Notes under the pieces: model-generated | Databases searched by the model: none | What the model was told of the DNA's origin: nothing | The model's input: the letters and a program-made list of their open reading frames with translations, nothing else | Shown here: one piece after another, positions 40,701 through 46,315 of the stretch | Layout: the number at the start of each line of letters is the position of its first letter | How positions within the stretch are numbered: position 1 is the stretch's first letter | Translations under genes and position numbers: made by a program | Assembly (NCBI GenBank): GCA_032158295.1 | Contig: CM063259.1 | Span: 13,177,564 to 13,241,563, forward strand | Direction: 5' to 3' | Length of the DNA: 64,000 nt | Origin: Pycnopodia helianthoides | Taxonomy: Eukaryota > Echinodermata > Asteroidea > Forcipulatida > Asteriidae

Positions 40701-43700
40701 GACTGCTTGCACTGAGCTTGCCCCGAATCATGTGACATAGCAACACTGGATGCAGTCTGGGGAATTCAAAGTGAGCATTCACTTGTGACCGATTGAGGTG
40801 TTGCACCAGACATCATTCAAATCTGACTTGCAAATTTGCTCACTCTGACTTGAAGGTGTTAAAATAACATTTTGTGTTGACTTTATGTTTCAGTCTATAT
40901 CAACCAAGAACCATGTGATATAGCAACACTGGATGTAGTCTGGGGAATTCCAATTGAGCATTCACTCGTGACCGAACGAGGCGTTGCACCAGACATCATT
41001 TAATTCTAACTTGCAAATTTGATCACTCTGACTTGAAGGTGTTTAAGATAATGTTTGTGTTGAATTTGTGTTTCAGTCGATATCAACCAAGGACCTTGTG
41101 CAGTTAGCAATACAAATTAGCCACGGTATGATGTACCTGGGAAAGAGGAAAGTAGTCCATAAAGACCTTGCAACAAGAAATTGTGTGTAAGTATAACCTG
41201 CTAATTTCAACCTTGTTCTCTGCAGTTGACACTGTCGCGACCGTCTCTTAATGTGTGTATTGTGAACATATCGTATCTCACATGCTTGATTCTCTTTGTT
41301 TTTCAAATTGCTCTTGCACAAACTTATTTATCTTAACTTATTAGCTAAAAACTGTCAAAGTATTTTTCCCAAGAACATTGAATCCATCCACGTTTAGCAA
41401 GGTGACAGCGGGTACCAACCACATCTCTGGCCGCAGCATTTGCGAATGGACACCAACCTCGAGAAATCTGAGAAAGGATTCATGCATGAATCGTTTCTCA
41501 GATGCAAATGTTTTTTGGGGGAAATTTATCCAAATCATACTACTTTGAAGGGAATCCTTTCTCAAAATAGTTTATAACTATCAACAGCCGCAGTGCTTCT
41601 CACTAAGTAAGTTTTTATGGTCATTAGTTTTTGGAGTATTTACCAATCTATGACCCTTCCTTTAAGAGGTCTATACCATGTGCAGGTCAGCCCTTGTCCC
41701 CATGCTGATACACGGCCATGCCTGATCAAGTACTGACGCGTATTTCGTTATGATTTTTTAACCTACAGCATCGATGAGGATTACAATCTCAAGATAACGG
41801 ACAACGCTTTATCCAGAGATATATTCCCAGGGGACTATCACTGTCTAGGAGACAATGAAAACCGACCCGTCAAGTGGATGGCAATAGAAAGTTTACTCGA
41901 TAAAAAATTCACTGCAGCTAGCGATGTGGTGAGTGTTGGAGAAGTGGTGCATCTGTGGTTATTGGGGTTGGGAACTTTTGAACCGGTTAACCGTTAAACC
42001 GAAATTGAAATCCGTTTCCAAATTGCCTAAACGGTAAAAGGAACATTACAGAATTGGTTTTTGCTAACGAAACAGTTGCTGGCAGTGTAAGCACTTTATG
42101 TAATCCACCATATACATAAACTGACAGACCTGTAGAAGTTTGAGATCGATCGGCCATCGGGGTCACGAGAAAATAGTGAAAACCCGATTACACATTTGCA
42201 TGAAATCATATGGGTTCAACAAACGAATAAAACGCTCACTGAGCGATAAACTCCAATCAGAAAGTTAGTTTATTCATTTCTCATCAAATATGACATTTCA
42301 GACAGAAATATTTCAAGGGATGTTTTCTATTATCATCATCATTAGACCGTGTAAGTTTTATGTAAATCTGTGATCAAAAAGTATATTTTACAAGTTTTTT
42401 TCTTACCAATTCTGTAATGTTCCTTTAAAGGAAACTGACAGTAAACAAATGAATATTACAGAAAGAAAAGAGAAATGAAGTCGACGGTTTAACAGAAAAA
42501 CAAAATCATTGGGACCTTCCTTTTCTTGAAAATGTTACGATGCTATCCAGGAAGAATGATCAACATCCCTTTTGTGGGTGGAACCTGTCTTATCTTAATC
42601 CCCAATTTTCAATCCCCTGTAATTTGGAATACATTCTGCTTTGTATGCTACCATTGTCCTGTGGTTGGTGGTTTTGTGACTGTGGAGACTGGCTATATTG
42701 TTCTATTGTTATTCCTGATTGTTCCTGGAAAGTGTGTTGATAATGCTTCTTTTACAGGTTGGCTCATAGTTCGGATTGGAATCGGTAGAAATGATTTAGC
42801 GTTTAATCGGAAGTCACACGTTCCCGTTTAACCGTTATTCCTGTTGAATTGTTCTCATTAAATTACCCGCTTCATGTCTTTCTTGGTGTTTTTACGATTC
42901 CTAACTAGCATTTTAGTGTTGTTATTTTTCTGTTGTTTTAACTATTGCTTTATGTAGTGTACTTAGTATGTTTTTGGTTTTTTATGATGTCAAAAAGCCA
43001 CAAAAAGTTGCCCTGGTGGGACAATAACGTTTTCTATCTTATCTATCTATCTATCTATTTTAAACTAAATTTGTAGATATGTTTGGCTTATCTTAAGGTC
43101 TATATCTTTATTTTGCTTATATAATTTTAACTCTTCCTTACTATTTTATTGTAGTTTGGAGTTGAACCCCAAATTATTTTATTGCAAAGCGCTTAGAGGC
43201 CTTCATGACGCACTATATGTATTATTATTATTAAAAAATATTAGTATTAATGGACAAACCTTTGAGCTCTAAATATAAACTTACTCTGTGCTCTTTACGA
43301 TGTTGTGATTCATTTTGACCTCTTCGCCATTCTTGTTCCAGTGGGCGTTTGGTATTCTCATTTGGGAGTTGGTAACGTTAGGGCAGACCCCATATGCTGA
43401 TCTGGACCCATTTGAGATGGCCTCCTATCTCAAGAGTGGATACAGAATGCCACAACCACAGAACTGTCCCGATGAATTGTAAGTATGGCCCCGGGAAAAT
43501 CAATCTCTGCCATCTTCACTTCTTTCTTTTTCACAAATCAGTTGAAATCAAAAATTAGACTTGTTCATTCAAATGTTAAATAGGTCCTTTCCGAATAGGC
43601 CATTTGCAAGTTAGATTTGAATAATGTCTGGTACAATGATTTGCCGAGTCCAGGTTACTGCTTAGTTACTGACAGTTGCTATGTCGATTGGTTCGGTGCA

Positions 43701-44456
43701 AGCTTTTGTGTAGCAACCTCCAGATGAGCAGGCCCTAGTACCATTGTTCCACACACATTAATTAAGAATTGTGTTTGGGTGTTCGCCGTCTCTTACATAA
43801 CTTTGCAAAAGCTTGCCCCGAATCATGTGACATAGCAACTGTCTCTATAGTCTGAGGAACTCAAATTTATTTGGGGGTGAACAAAGAAAAATTAGCCAGA
43901 GCAGAATTTGAACCATCCACCTCCATCCACCTACCAACTGAGCTATCTAGCCCTATGTTGGCGGTCTCCCTATTCTGTCGATATCTTTTTTCGGGGGTGC
44001 CAGTCAGAAGCCATACAACCGTTAACTGCCGTGTAGCCAGGGATCACACCCAAGTTGATGATGCAATCTGGGAAGTGGCAGCCACGGGATCACCTTAAGG
44101 GGATGTGACTTTTTATCTCAAATGTCAAGTAATAAACCACAAGAGAAACCGACTGGCTAGAATTCAAATTTAAACAGGAGCTTGTGATTAAGCGAGTCAA
44201 TGTACCAGACAGTATTCAAATCTAACATGCAAATGGCTTAGTGCCTCAAAGCAGATATGCACAGATAACTACACAGAGCATTGTCTGAGTTCTATATCTA
44301 TGGTTGAGTACTGAACTCGTCTTTATTCTGTGTCACCATTTAAGGTTTTCATTGATGGCTTGTTGCTGGGCGTTGCTTCCCACGGACCGACCCAAGTTCA
44401 CGCAGCTTTGTGCAGCTCTGACGGACTTCCACAGAGCGCTCGGAATCTACATCTAA
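1651..44456 (+). CDS. ryk: Ryk: WIF-domain Wnt co-receptor, pseudokinase (whole spliced gene)
   Basis: Single-pass receptor that binds Wnt ligands through its WIF domain. Coding exons join as 1651-1771, 31996-32117, 32374-32476, 33030-33164, 35976-36117, 37237-37361, 38381-38503, 39602-39700, 40297-40493, 41077-41186, 41769-41928, 43342-43478 and 44345-44456. They total 1686 nt, so 561 residues plus TAA, with all phases agreeing and GT/AG at every junction. Residues 1-25 are a signal peptide, about 28-158 the WIF domain with four N-glycosylation sequons (NIS, NFT, NLT, NIT), 175-197 the transmembrane helix, and about 285-555 the kinase-like domain. [10 protein letters not shown] replaces a classical glycine loop, VLVKTV carries the beta-3 lysine (K320), HKDLATRN (417-424) replaces HRDLAARN, and TDNALSRD (436-443) replaces DFG. 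These are established Ryk hallmarks and point to a pseudokinase. Human RYK is about 600 residues, so length fits. A possible extra exon at 33828-33892 is listed separately and would shift the frame. Confidence 0.95.
2219..2660. mobile_element. MITE-like element with ~50-bp inverted ends
   Basis: The left end begins 'ggcagtggatatttaccg' and the right end is its reverse complement ('cggtaaaatatccactgcc'), with similarity continuing inward about 50 bp. The interior has no coding potential. A DNA-transposon-derived foldback element. Confidence 0.65.
3789..4036. mobile_element. Small MITE with ~20-bp inverted ends
   Basis: 'ccctgctaaatgcaacag' on the left is mirrored by 'attgttgcatttagcatgg' on the right. 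The inside has repeated 'gagttgactgccaaa..caaca' segments. No coding potential. Confidence 0.55.
7440..8015 (+). repeat. Tandem satellite, ~105-bp unit, five to six copies
   Basis: Unit starts, marked by 'tgccccttggtcattgcc', lie at about 7455, 7560, 7666, 7772, 7877 and 7981. Each unit continues with 'ccttgaaatct', 'gtagaaatttaagttaccc' and 'aacagaggcaatttacct'. Inner copies are the most alike and edge copies are degraded. Unit length is not a multiple conserved for coding. Confidence 0.9.
8640..8780. repeat. Simple-sequence cluster (GA)n and poly-T
   Basis: About nine GA dinucleotides at 8663-8682, a T run at about 8748-8762, then pyrimidine-rich DNA to 8800. Open frames across it are low-complexity artefacts. 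Confidence 0.8.
9800..9970. repeat. Dispersed repeat, 'ccagattttcagcgatatc' family
   Basis: The same module recurs at 17130-17290: 'ccagattttc(a/g)gcgatatc', 'gaaatgaaattttca' and an ending near 'aaccaaaggt'. A weaker copy is near 54730-54860. Noncoding. Confidence 0.6.
10127..10151. promoter_or_regulatory. Perfect 12-bp-arm palindrome with paired CAGGTAA sites
   Basis: AGAGACAGGTAA, one A, then TTACCTGTCTCT. Each arm holds CAGGTA, an E-box half-site type bound by zinc-finger repressors of the Snail/ZEB class. Function is inference. It lies in ryk intron 1 in a GC-richer island (10050-10270) free of obvious repeats. Confidence 0.3.
11080..11469 (+). mobile_element. piggyBac-like MITE, copy 1
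   Basis: 390 bp with inverted ends AGGAACATTACAGAATTGG and CCAATTCTGTAATGTTCCT, flanked on both sides by TTAA (11076-11079, 11470-11473). TTAA target duplication is typical of piggyBac-type transposons. No coding potential. Confidence 0.85.
12376..12900 (+). repeat. Tandem array, ~112-129-bp unit, five copies
   Basis: 'gttgcccctttaaggtcact' or close variants start units at about 12378, 12509, 12634, 12751 and 12863. Units also share 'gcagaggccaaagc.gtgag' and 'tagcaattcc'. Divergence is high between the first two and the last three. Confidence 0.8.
13180..13460 (-). mobile_element. Foldback element, 'gtaagcaaagaatcgg' family
   Basis: The ends read 'gggccgaatttcatggctct' and, inverted, 'gcgcagaattgggaccc'. 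The same element occurs in the other orientation at 28570-28835, with fragments at 50145-50200, 50545-50670 and 51770-51840. Noncoding. Confidence 0.6.
14687..15077 (-). mobile_element. piggyBac-like MITE, copy 2
   Basis: 391 bp, inverted relative to copy 1, with TTAA on both sides (14683-14686, 15078-15081). Ends carry one or two substitutions. Confidence 0.85.
16141..16335. repeat. Imperfect inverted repeat, ~80-bp arms
   Basis: 'gtagacctagacctacttc' at 16141 pairs with 'taagtaggtctaggtctac' ending at 16335. Pairing continues inward through 'tcatctttg' and 'ttggttactca'. The central loop is about 25 bp. Transcribed RNA would form a long hairpin. Confidence 0.75.
16563..16930 (+). mobile_element. 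piggyBac-like MITE, copy 3
   Basis: 368 bp with TTAA on both sides. The left end is AGGCACATTACAGAATTGG, a variant shared with copy 4, which suggests a subfamily. Slightly shorter inside than copy 1. Confidence 0.85.
17694..18110 (+). repeat. 212-bp tandem duplication
   Basis: 'acaactttgaaat.ttcaag' at 17699 recurs at 17911 with period 212, and both units run through 'gagggcataatcgttgaga' to 'ttcattcaacatgtaaa'. Noncoding; the two units differ at scattered positions. Confidence 0.85.
18456..18826 (+). mobile_element. piggyBac-like MITE, copy 4
   Basis: 371 bp, TTAA on both sides. Shares the AGGCAC left end with copy 3 and lies only 1.5 kb from it in the same orientation. Confidence 0.85.
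19511..19799 (+). mobile_element. SINE-like insertion with matching empty site
   Basis: Begins 'ggcagtcggcatagtggtat' with a tRNA-like A box and a B box 'cagttcaaatcac', and ends 'ttcacaaccagaat...gaagaaaaaaag'. Flanks 'gtgttttaactag' and 'tagcatttggccagcg' are contiguous at 18910-18935 in an uninterrupted paralogue, which defines the insertion and a short TAG-containing target duplication. Further copies are at 30392-30640 (-) and 52440-52740 (-). Confidence 0.82.
20311..20472. mobile_element. Near-perfect 160-bp palindromic element, copy 1
   Basis: 'ggggtcgatttcacaaaact' pairs with 'agttttgtgaaatcgacccc', and pairing continues almost to the centre through repeated 'taggactagtccta' blocks (each itself a palindrome). 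Copy 2 at 37424-37585 has the loop reversed. Noncoding. Confidence 0.9.
24595..24960. repeat. 'ggcttaggcttcacctc' minisatellite inside inverted ends
   Basis: About 16 degenerate units of 15 to 18 bp between 24600 and 24885, such as 'ggcttaggcttcacctctg' and 'ggcttaggccacctca'. Flanks 'ttttcaaaaccatggctta' and the inverted 'agccgtggtatcaaaaaa' suggest the array grew inside a foldback element. Confidence 0.75.
25520..25680. repeat. Perfect 41-bp inverted repeat
   Basis: The arm at 25520-25560 ends in 'gaccaccatctttgatg'. The arm at 25640-25680 is its exact reverse complement, starting 'catcaaagatggtggtc'. The spacer is 79 bp. Perfect arms suggest a recent insertion or ongoing correction. The arms contain ATCAAAG, a TCF/LEF-type core. 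Confidence 0.85.
26510..26705 (+). repeat. Dispersed repeat 'aggcctggaattttcatctt'
   Basis: Begins and ends with 'ccaggcctg'-type sequence in inverted form ('gtgtaattccaggcctg'). Also at 35770-35930 and, partly, inverted near 47795-47895. Its open frame at 26302-26667 on the minus strand is therefore a repeat artefact. Confidence 0.7.
26713..27262. repeat. Inverted-end element flanked by a ~100-bp direct repeat
   Basis: 'cagggttctgccca' near 26813 and 'tgggcagaaccctg' near 27113 are inverted ends of a roughly 310-bp element. The DNA on each side ('gctgtacctttaa...gttatc.ac', then 'gttactttgtacta') is a direct repeat at 26713-26812 and 27148-27262. Confidence 0.6.
30911..32060 (+). repeat. 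Degenerate tandem array that includes ryk exon 2 start
   Basis: Units share 'atgcaaatcagtatgtagat', a run to 'gattatgcagga', then exon-2-like sequence ('aggcggagttgtac'). Acceptor-like AGs end at 30938, 31085, 31752, 31872 and 31995, the last being the real exon 2 acceptor. The unit at 31873 would read [10 protein letters not shown] after an in-frame stop. The unit at 31753 is more decayed. Confidence 0.8.
31996..32117 (+). CDS. ryk: ryk exon 2: WIF domain
   Basis: The acceptor is 'gattatgcag' and the donor GTAAAG at 32118. The split codon completes G41, then [12 protein letters not shown] and the later [11 protein letters not shown] match the Ryk WIF segments around AELYYVRD and LHFTWH. Length is 122 nt, phase 1 to 0. 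Its acceptor and first 60 or so bases belong to a degenerate local repeat array (see 30911-32060). Confidence 0.93.
32374..32476 (+). CDS. ryk: ryk exon 3: WIF domain
   Basis: It encodes [15 protein letters not shown] and then [10 protein letters not shown], matching the conserved Ryk WIF stretch NISVQGEVPR. The asparagine of NIS is a glycosylation sequon. The donor GTGAGT is at 32477. Length is 103 nt, phase 0 to 1. Confidence 0.94.
32630..32895 (+). repeat. Purine-rich minisatellite in ryk intron 3
   Basis: About 12 degenerate units around 'gggagaaaagggtgtggtta' (roughly 20 bp). It lies in the intron between exons 3 and 4. The 65-residue open frame in it is a low-complexity artefact. Confidence 0.85.
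33030..33164 (+). CDS. ryk: ryk exon 4: end of WIF domain
   Basis: The acceptor is 'ttgtatcag' and the donor GTGAGT at 33165. It encodes [10 protein letters not shown], then the NFT, NLT and NIT sequons, and LNFRRRKTC. This matches the end of the vertebrate Ryk WIF domain (ELSCTGK to LNFKRRKMC), including the two cysteines expected to pair. Phase is 1 to 1. Confidence 0.94.
33338..33735 (+). mobile_element. tRNA-Leu SINE, variant with ATT-repeat tail
   Basis: A 5'-degraded head ('agtgtgggttcgagtcccgg') is followed by 'taatgcacgtaaaagaaccc' and a 3' end 'ttgaagcgccttgag' with an ATT-rich tail. The same long form is at 53880-54315. The 3' end differs from copies a, b and c, so two tail types share one head. 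Confidence 0.75.
33828..33892 (+). other. Candidate alternative (poison) exon of ryk, 65 nt
   Basis: A strong polypyrimidine acceptor ('cgtcctttcag') is followed by 65 open bases in the phase left by exon 4 and a good donor GTACGT at 33893. Reading on from exon 4 gives [12 protein letters not shown] and so on. However, 65 nt changes phase: exon 6 would then read LENNRLRR and stop before the transmembrane helix. Skipping it keeps the full-length frame. A weaker donor (GTCTGA at 33897) would make it 69 nt and frame-neutral, adding 23 residues to the extracellular stalk. It could be a poison exon, a stalk exon, or a chance match. Confidence 0.45.
33921..34706. mobile_element. Cluster of four 'gagctgcttaag' foldback elements
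   Basis: Four elements at about 33921-34094, 34095-34266, 34283-34476 and 34510-34706. Each starts 'ggcccaatttcatagagctg' and ends 'cagctctatgaaattgggcc', with 'ggtaaccttattctggtaag' and 'gactggtatcctgct' inside in either orientation. They lie in the ryk intron before the transmembrane exon. Other copies are listed separately. Confidence 0.85.
34700..34835 (+). mobile_element. Short foldback 'gagatatggcggac' element
   Basis: 'gccattttgagatatggcgg' at the left is mirrored by 'ccgccatatctcatgaaaa' at the right, around 'gtgtacacccaaatt'. An inverted copy lies at 48190-48322. In both places it directly abuts a 'gagctgcttaag' element. Confidence 0.75.
35215..35325 (+). repeat. 33-bp tandem repeat, three copies
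   Basis: 'ttccacaaactttcctaact' followed by 'ccctgtggagcta' is repeated three times with essentially no differences. Noncoding, in the intron before the transmembrane exon. Confidence 0.9.
35345..35560 (-). mobile_element. tRNA-Leu SINE fragment (minus strand)
   Basis: 'ggaatcgaacccacactccg' is an inverted B box, and 'aacttgagtccgatgcagtag' corresponds to the anticodon arm. Related to the fragment at 58380-58705, which runs on into 'cacaagtgtcatgaccagg'. Confidence 0.65.
35976..36117 (+). CDS. ryk: ryk transmembrane exon
   Basis: The acceptor is 'tcgttacag'. The only open frame gives [20 protein letters not shown] and continues with a leucine/valine-rich helix ending at HVRSMK. This aligns with the vertebrate Ryk TSTRVFYISVGV helix and the following LHSMK. 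The helix spans residues about 175-197, and basic residues follow on the cytoplasmic side. The donor is GTAATT at 36118. Phase is 1 to 2. Confidence 0.94.
36735..37040. mobile_element. 'gagctgcttaag' foldback elements (one full, one truncated)
   Basis: A full element at about 36735-36925, followed at once by a second starting 'ccaatttcatagagctgc', which breaks off near 37033 at 'cacgtgtacaatt'. In the intron between the transmembrane and juxtamembrane exons of ryk. Confidence 0.75.
37237..37361 (+). CDS. ryk: ryk juxtamembrane exon
   Basis: Flanked by 'ctgtatgcag' and the donor GTAGGC at 37362, and in phase with both neighbours (2 to 1). It encodes a Ser/Pro/Lys-rich linker ([20 protein letters not shown] and onward) with no recognisable domain. 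The same position in vertebrate Ryk is a poorly conserved serine-rich linker, so assignment rests on splice sites, frame and position. Confidence 0.82.
37424..37585. mobile_element. Near-perfect 160-bp palindromic element, copy 2
   Basis: Same element as at 20311-20472, with the central loop reversed ('ttaggaccagtactta' against 'taagtactggtccta'). It begins 62 bp after the ryk exon ending at 37361, so the pre-mRNA can form a long hairpin next to that donor. Confidence 0.9.
37797..38125 (+). mobile_element. tRNA-Leu SINE, copy b
   Basis: 'gtggctgtgtggttaagagc' (A box), 'gagtcccggtcg' (B box), 'tgtaaaagaacctag' body and tail 'ggtgattaagttcacttta'. Same tail type as copies a and c. Confidence 0.8.
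38381..38503 (+). CDS. ryk: ryk exon before the kinase-like domain
   Basis: The acceptor is 'gtgcatttag' and the donor GTAGGG at 38504. It ends in [17 protein letters not shown], which matches vertebrate Ryk ISRERITLKDVLQEG just before the nucleotide-binding loop. Phase is 1 to 1. Confidence 0.92.
38600..39540 (+). repeat. Degenerate direct repeats in ryk intron
   Basis: Segments built from 'attgattgatcgattgttt', 'gcgaactgacatttcatcat', 'ttataactgtttaaccatga' and 'ttacccaaccagccagat' recur four to five times with unequal spacing between 38610 and 39530. They fill the intron before the glycine-loop exon. Confidence 0.8.
39602..39700 (+). CDS. ryk: ryk exon: kinase-like N-lobe, glycine loop and beta-3 lysine
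   Basis: The first codon is completed across the junction to give [13 protein letters not shown], a degenerate glycine loop as in Ryk. It ends with REVLVKTV, whose lysine (K320) corresponds to the beta-3 lysine in the Ryk FVKTV motif. The donor GTAAGT is at 39701. Phase is 1 to 1. Confidence 0.94.
39762..39872 (+). mobile_element. tRNA-like SINE, second family, copy 2
   Basis: 'gaacaaagatattgacaaat' leader, 'tagctcagttgttagagcgc' and 'caggttcaagtcccgctcta'. The anticodon arm is deleted relative to copy 1. It follows a C run at about 39747-39764. Confidence 0.65.
40297..40493 (+). CDS. ryk: ryk exon: kinase-like N-lobe to hinge
   Basis: Acceptor after 'tctcttttag'; donor GTAAAA at 40494. It encodes [20 protein letters not shown], then a hinge-like [14 protein letters not shown]. 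These match vertebrate Ryk MLTESCKLRGLHHRNLLPI and PYMNWGNLKLFLR, including the alpha-C glutamate and the HRN. Phase is 1 to 0. Confidence 0.95.
40560..40695. mobile_element. Foldback element 'gccgtgtccgaattggcgg'
   Basis: 'ccgtgtccgaattggcggc' is mirrored by 'gccgcccaattcggatacg'. The inside has 'gctatggctacggctgtg'. A related decayed copy is near 50300-50410 ('atagccgtagccgtagcaat'). Confidence 0.7.
40729..41094 (+). repeat. 183-bp tandem duplication containing a ryk exon 11 acceptor and exon start
   Basis: 'catgtgacatagcaacactg' at 40729 recurs at 40912. Both units run through 'cttgcaaattt', 'ctctgacttgaaggtgtt' and 'tttcagtc.atatcaacca'. The second ends in the real exon at 41077 and the first in a decoy start at 40894. 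Parts of the unit also occur near 43590-43700 (-), 43803-43865 and 44150-44240, so a dispersed repeat was caught up in the duplication. Confidence 0.88.
41077..41186 (+). CDS. ryk: ryk exon: catalytic-loop exon
   Basis: The acceptor is 'tttgtgtttcag' and the donor GTAAGT at 41187. It encodes [16 protein letters not shown] and then [15 protein letters not shown] replaces the HRD of active tyrosine kinases, as in all Ryk proteins. An almost identical acceptor plus exon start occurs 183 nt upstream. Phase is 0 to 2. Confidence 0.95.
41769..41928 (+). CDS. ryk: ryk exon: activation segment (DNA in place of DFG)
   Basis: Acceptor after 'aacctacag'; donor GTGAGT at 41929. It encodes [20 protein letters not shown], followed by [25 protein letters not shown] is the diagnostic Ryk replacement of the metal-binding DFG motif. 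The single most conserved exon of the gene. Phase is 2 to 0. Confidence 0.97.
42039..42424 (-). mobile_element. piggyBac-like MITE, copy 5
   Basis: 386 bp in the intron after the DNA-motif exon of ryk. The right flank is TTAA; the left flank reads TAAA, a probable decay. Orientation as copy 2. Confidence 0.82.
43342..43478 (+). CDS. ryk: ryk exon: kinase-like C-lobe
   Basis: Acceptor after 'cattcttgttccag'; donor GTAAGT at 43479. It encodes [20 protein letters not shown] and then [20 protein letters not shown], the usual tyrosine-kinase C-lobe sequence, very close to vertebrate Ryk. Phase is 0 to 2. Confidence 0.96.
43803..44240. mobile_element. Dispersed repeat interrupted by a tRNA-like SINE
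   Basis: 'cttgccccgaatcatgtgac' (43808 on) and the matching far part 'accagacagtattcaaatct' (44205 on) are split by tRNA-like SINE sequence at about 43885-43995 (minus strand, inverted A box 'accaactgagctatctag'). This is the same repeat that is duplicated before ryk exon 11. Confidence 0.6.
44345..44456 (+). CDS. ryk: ryk last coding exon
   Basis: Acceptor after 'caccatttaag'. It encodes [20 protein letters not shown] and [16 protein letters not shown], then TAA at 44454-44456. This matches the end of vertebrate Ryk (AVMACCWALDPEERPKF to FHAALGAYV). The last three residues, I-Y-I, fit a hydrophobic PDZ-binding terminus. Confidence 0.95.
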
Positions 44457-45483
44457 ATCATCTCAAAGGTCAAGGAGTATGTCAAAGGTCGATACTCAGT
44501 AGCTGGGGTTGAGGGTCATATACTTAAATATATGAGTCACAGATTGGGATGGTAGGCTGCAGGGGTTTCAGAGTTTGAACATCAGGGGCCAATTTCATAA
44601 TGCTGTTTATCGGCTTGCAAGCAAACTTATGCACTTACCGTAGCTGCAAAATGTTCATAAGCAAAAGTGTATTCCATAGAATAATGATCAAGAATGCATG
44701 AATCGTTTCTTAGATTCCAAAGTTTTGTTTTCCAACCATACTCCATCTAAGGGAATCATCTCTTAAAAATAAAATTTTACGGTCATGAATTTTTTGGAGT
44801 ATTTACAAATCTACGACCCTACCTTTAAGAAGGGGGTCTCTCAGATCATATGAGCTCAGATGAAACCAATATTTTTTGTAGAAGGGGGGAAAGTTGTCTC
44901 AACTTATTTTAGCTACACAGGGTTTTTGTTGGGAGGTGTCGTGATTTTTCCCAAGAACGCTTGATCGCTGCGTCAATTACGTACATTAGACGGAAAAATT
45001 CATTGTATTCTCGGTTGATATTTAGCCTTATTTTTTCCGTAATATGCAAGTGACTATTGTACGGGATACAATTAGCGACCCGTAAAAATTTGTGTAAATT
45101 TAGTTATTAATGAGAGCAGTTAGACATTCAAAACAGATGGTAATTCCTTTGTATTGTTATGCACAAAACTTATCAACATTTTGTATATTTTGGTGTGGTT
45201 TTTTTTTTTTTCATGTTTTTTTATTTTTTTTTTATTTTTTTTTTTTTTATGCCTTTATTATTTCAATTTTACTCAGGGTAAAAGCGTAGATTCAACAAAT
45301 CAAAAGTGAAATCCCAAATGATTAGGTCGTTTGATCCAAATTTATATATTTTGATTGGGGTGGGCGGGGGCGGGAATGCTAAAGTCACTGGCTTCAGACC
45401 TGAGGACAAGTGTAAATTCTGAGCCCTGCTGTACTTGAAATGGCAGGTAATTGGAAGCGAAAACTAAATTTACCTCGTAAGTG

Positions 45484-45890
45484 TTCCAGTTCCTTCATAA
45501 TATTATTAATAATAATAAGAATGAAACAAATATTTTATATAACGCCAAAAAATCAAAAGCTCTAGGGCACTTTACAAAATTAATCACCAGAATCAATAAA
45601 CATATAACAAATTTTGCCTCATAAGTGTTCCAATTCCTTCATAATATTATTAATAATAATAAGAATGAAACAAAATTTATATAACGCCAAAAAATCAAAA
45701 GCTCTAAGGCACTTTACAAAATGAATCACCAGAATCAATAAACATATAACAAATTTTGCCTCATAAGTGTTCCAATTCCTTCATAATATTGTTAATAATA
45801 ATAAGAATGATACAAAATTTATATAGCGCCAAAAAATCAAAAGCTCTAAGGCACTTTACAAAATGAATCACCAGAATCCATAAACATTGA
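45484..45890 (+). repeat. ~143-bp tandem triplication
   Basis: Unit starts 'ttcca.ttccttcataata' at 45484, 45628 and 45770. Each has 'ttatata.cgccaaaaaatc' and 'gcactttacaaaat.aatca'. The content resembles a 'gcgctttacaa'-type 3' end seen in L2/CR1-like retroelements, here amplified in tandem. Confidence 0.85.
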
Positions 45891-46012
45891 GGCTGTCTGA
45901 GTAACCATATTGAATATTATGAAATCTAAATTTATTTTGATATTTATGCATCACATGATAAACCAACTGTTGCCGCAACCCATTAGAAATGATGCATATC
46001 TGTGTAGCAGTC

Positions 46013-46315
46013 ACCGTATGCCATAGAGTTATATATAAGAACTAGAGGGCGCACTGGCACTACTGCGTGCACAAACGCGCAAGGGGACCGCAAGGAGACA
46101 CGAGCGCCATTTAATAGAGGGCAAAATTGAGTACGAAGTATACGATGTGCGTATGGTAAATGCACGCATCACGCGCTCGGTGTTCGTGTTGTTGTTTTGC
46201 GTACAGTAAAGTAGTGGTAGTGGTTTTTAAAACATGGCCGCACCACCCGCGCGACGAGTCACGTAACTTGGCCAGTGCGCCCTCTAGTTCTTCTATATAA
46301 CTCTATGCCGTACGC
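46013..46315. mobile_element. MITE with ~38-bp inverted ends
   Basis: 'gccatagagttatatataag' and on to 'agagggcgcactggc' at the left is mirrored by 'gccagtgcgccctctag' and 'tatataactctatgcc' at the right. The inside is CG-rich. It lies 1.5 kb past the ryk stop codon. Confidence 0.85.

Noticed and set aside
41077..41928. Active tyrosine kinase
   Set aside because: HKD and DNA replace HRD and DFG, as in Ryk proteins generally, so catalytic activity is not expected.
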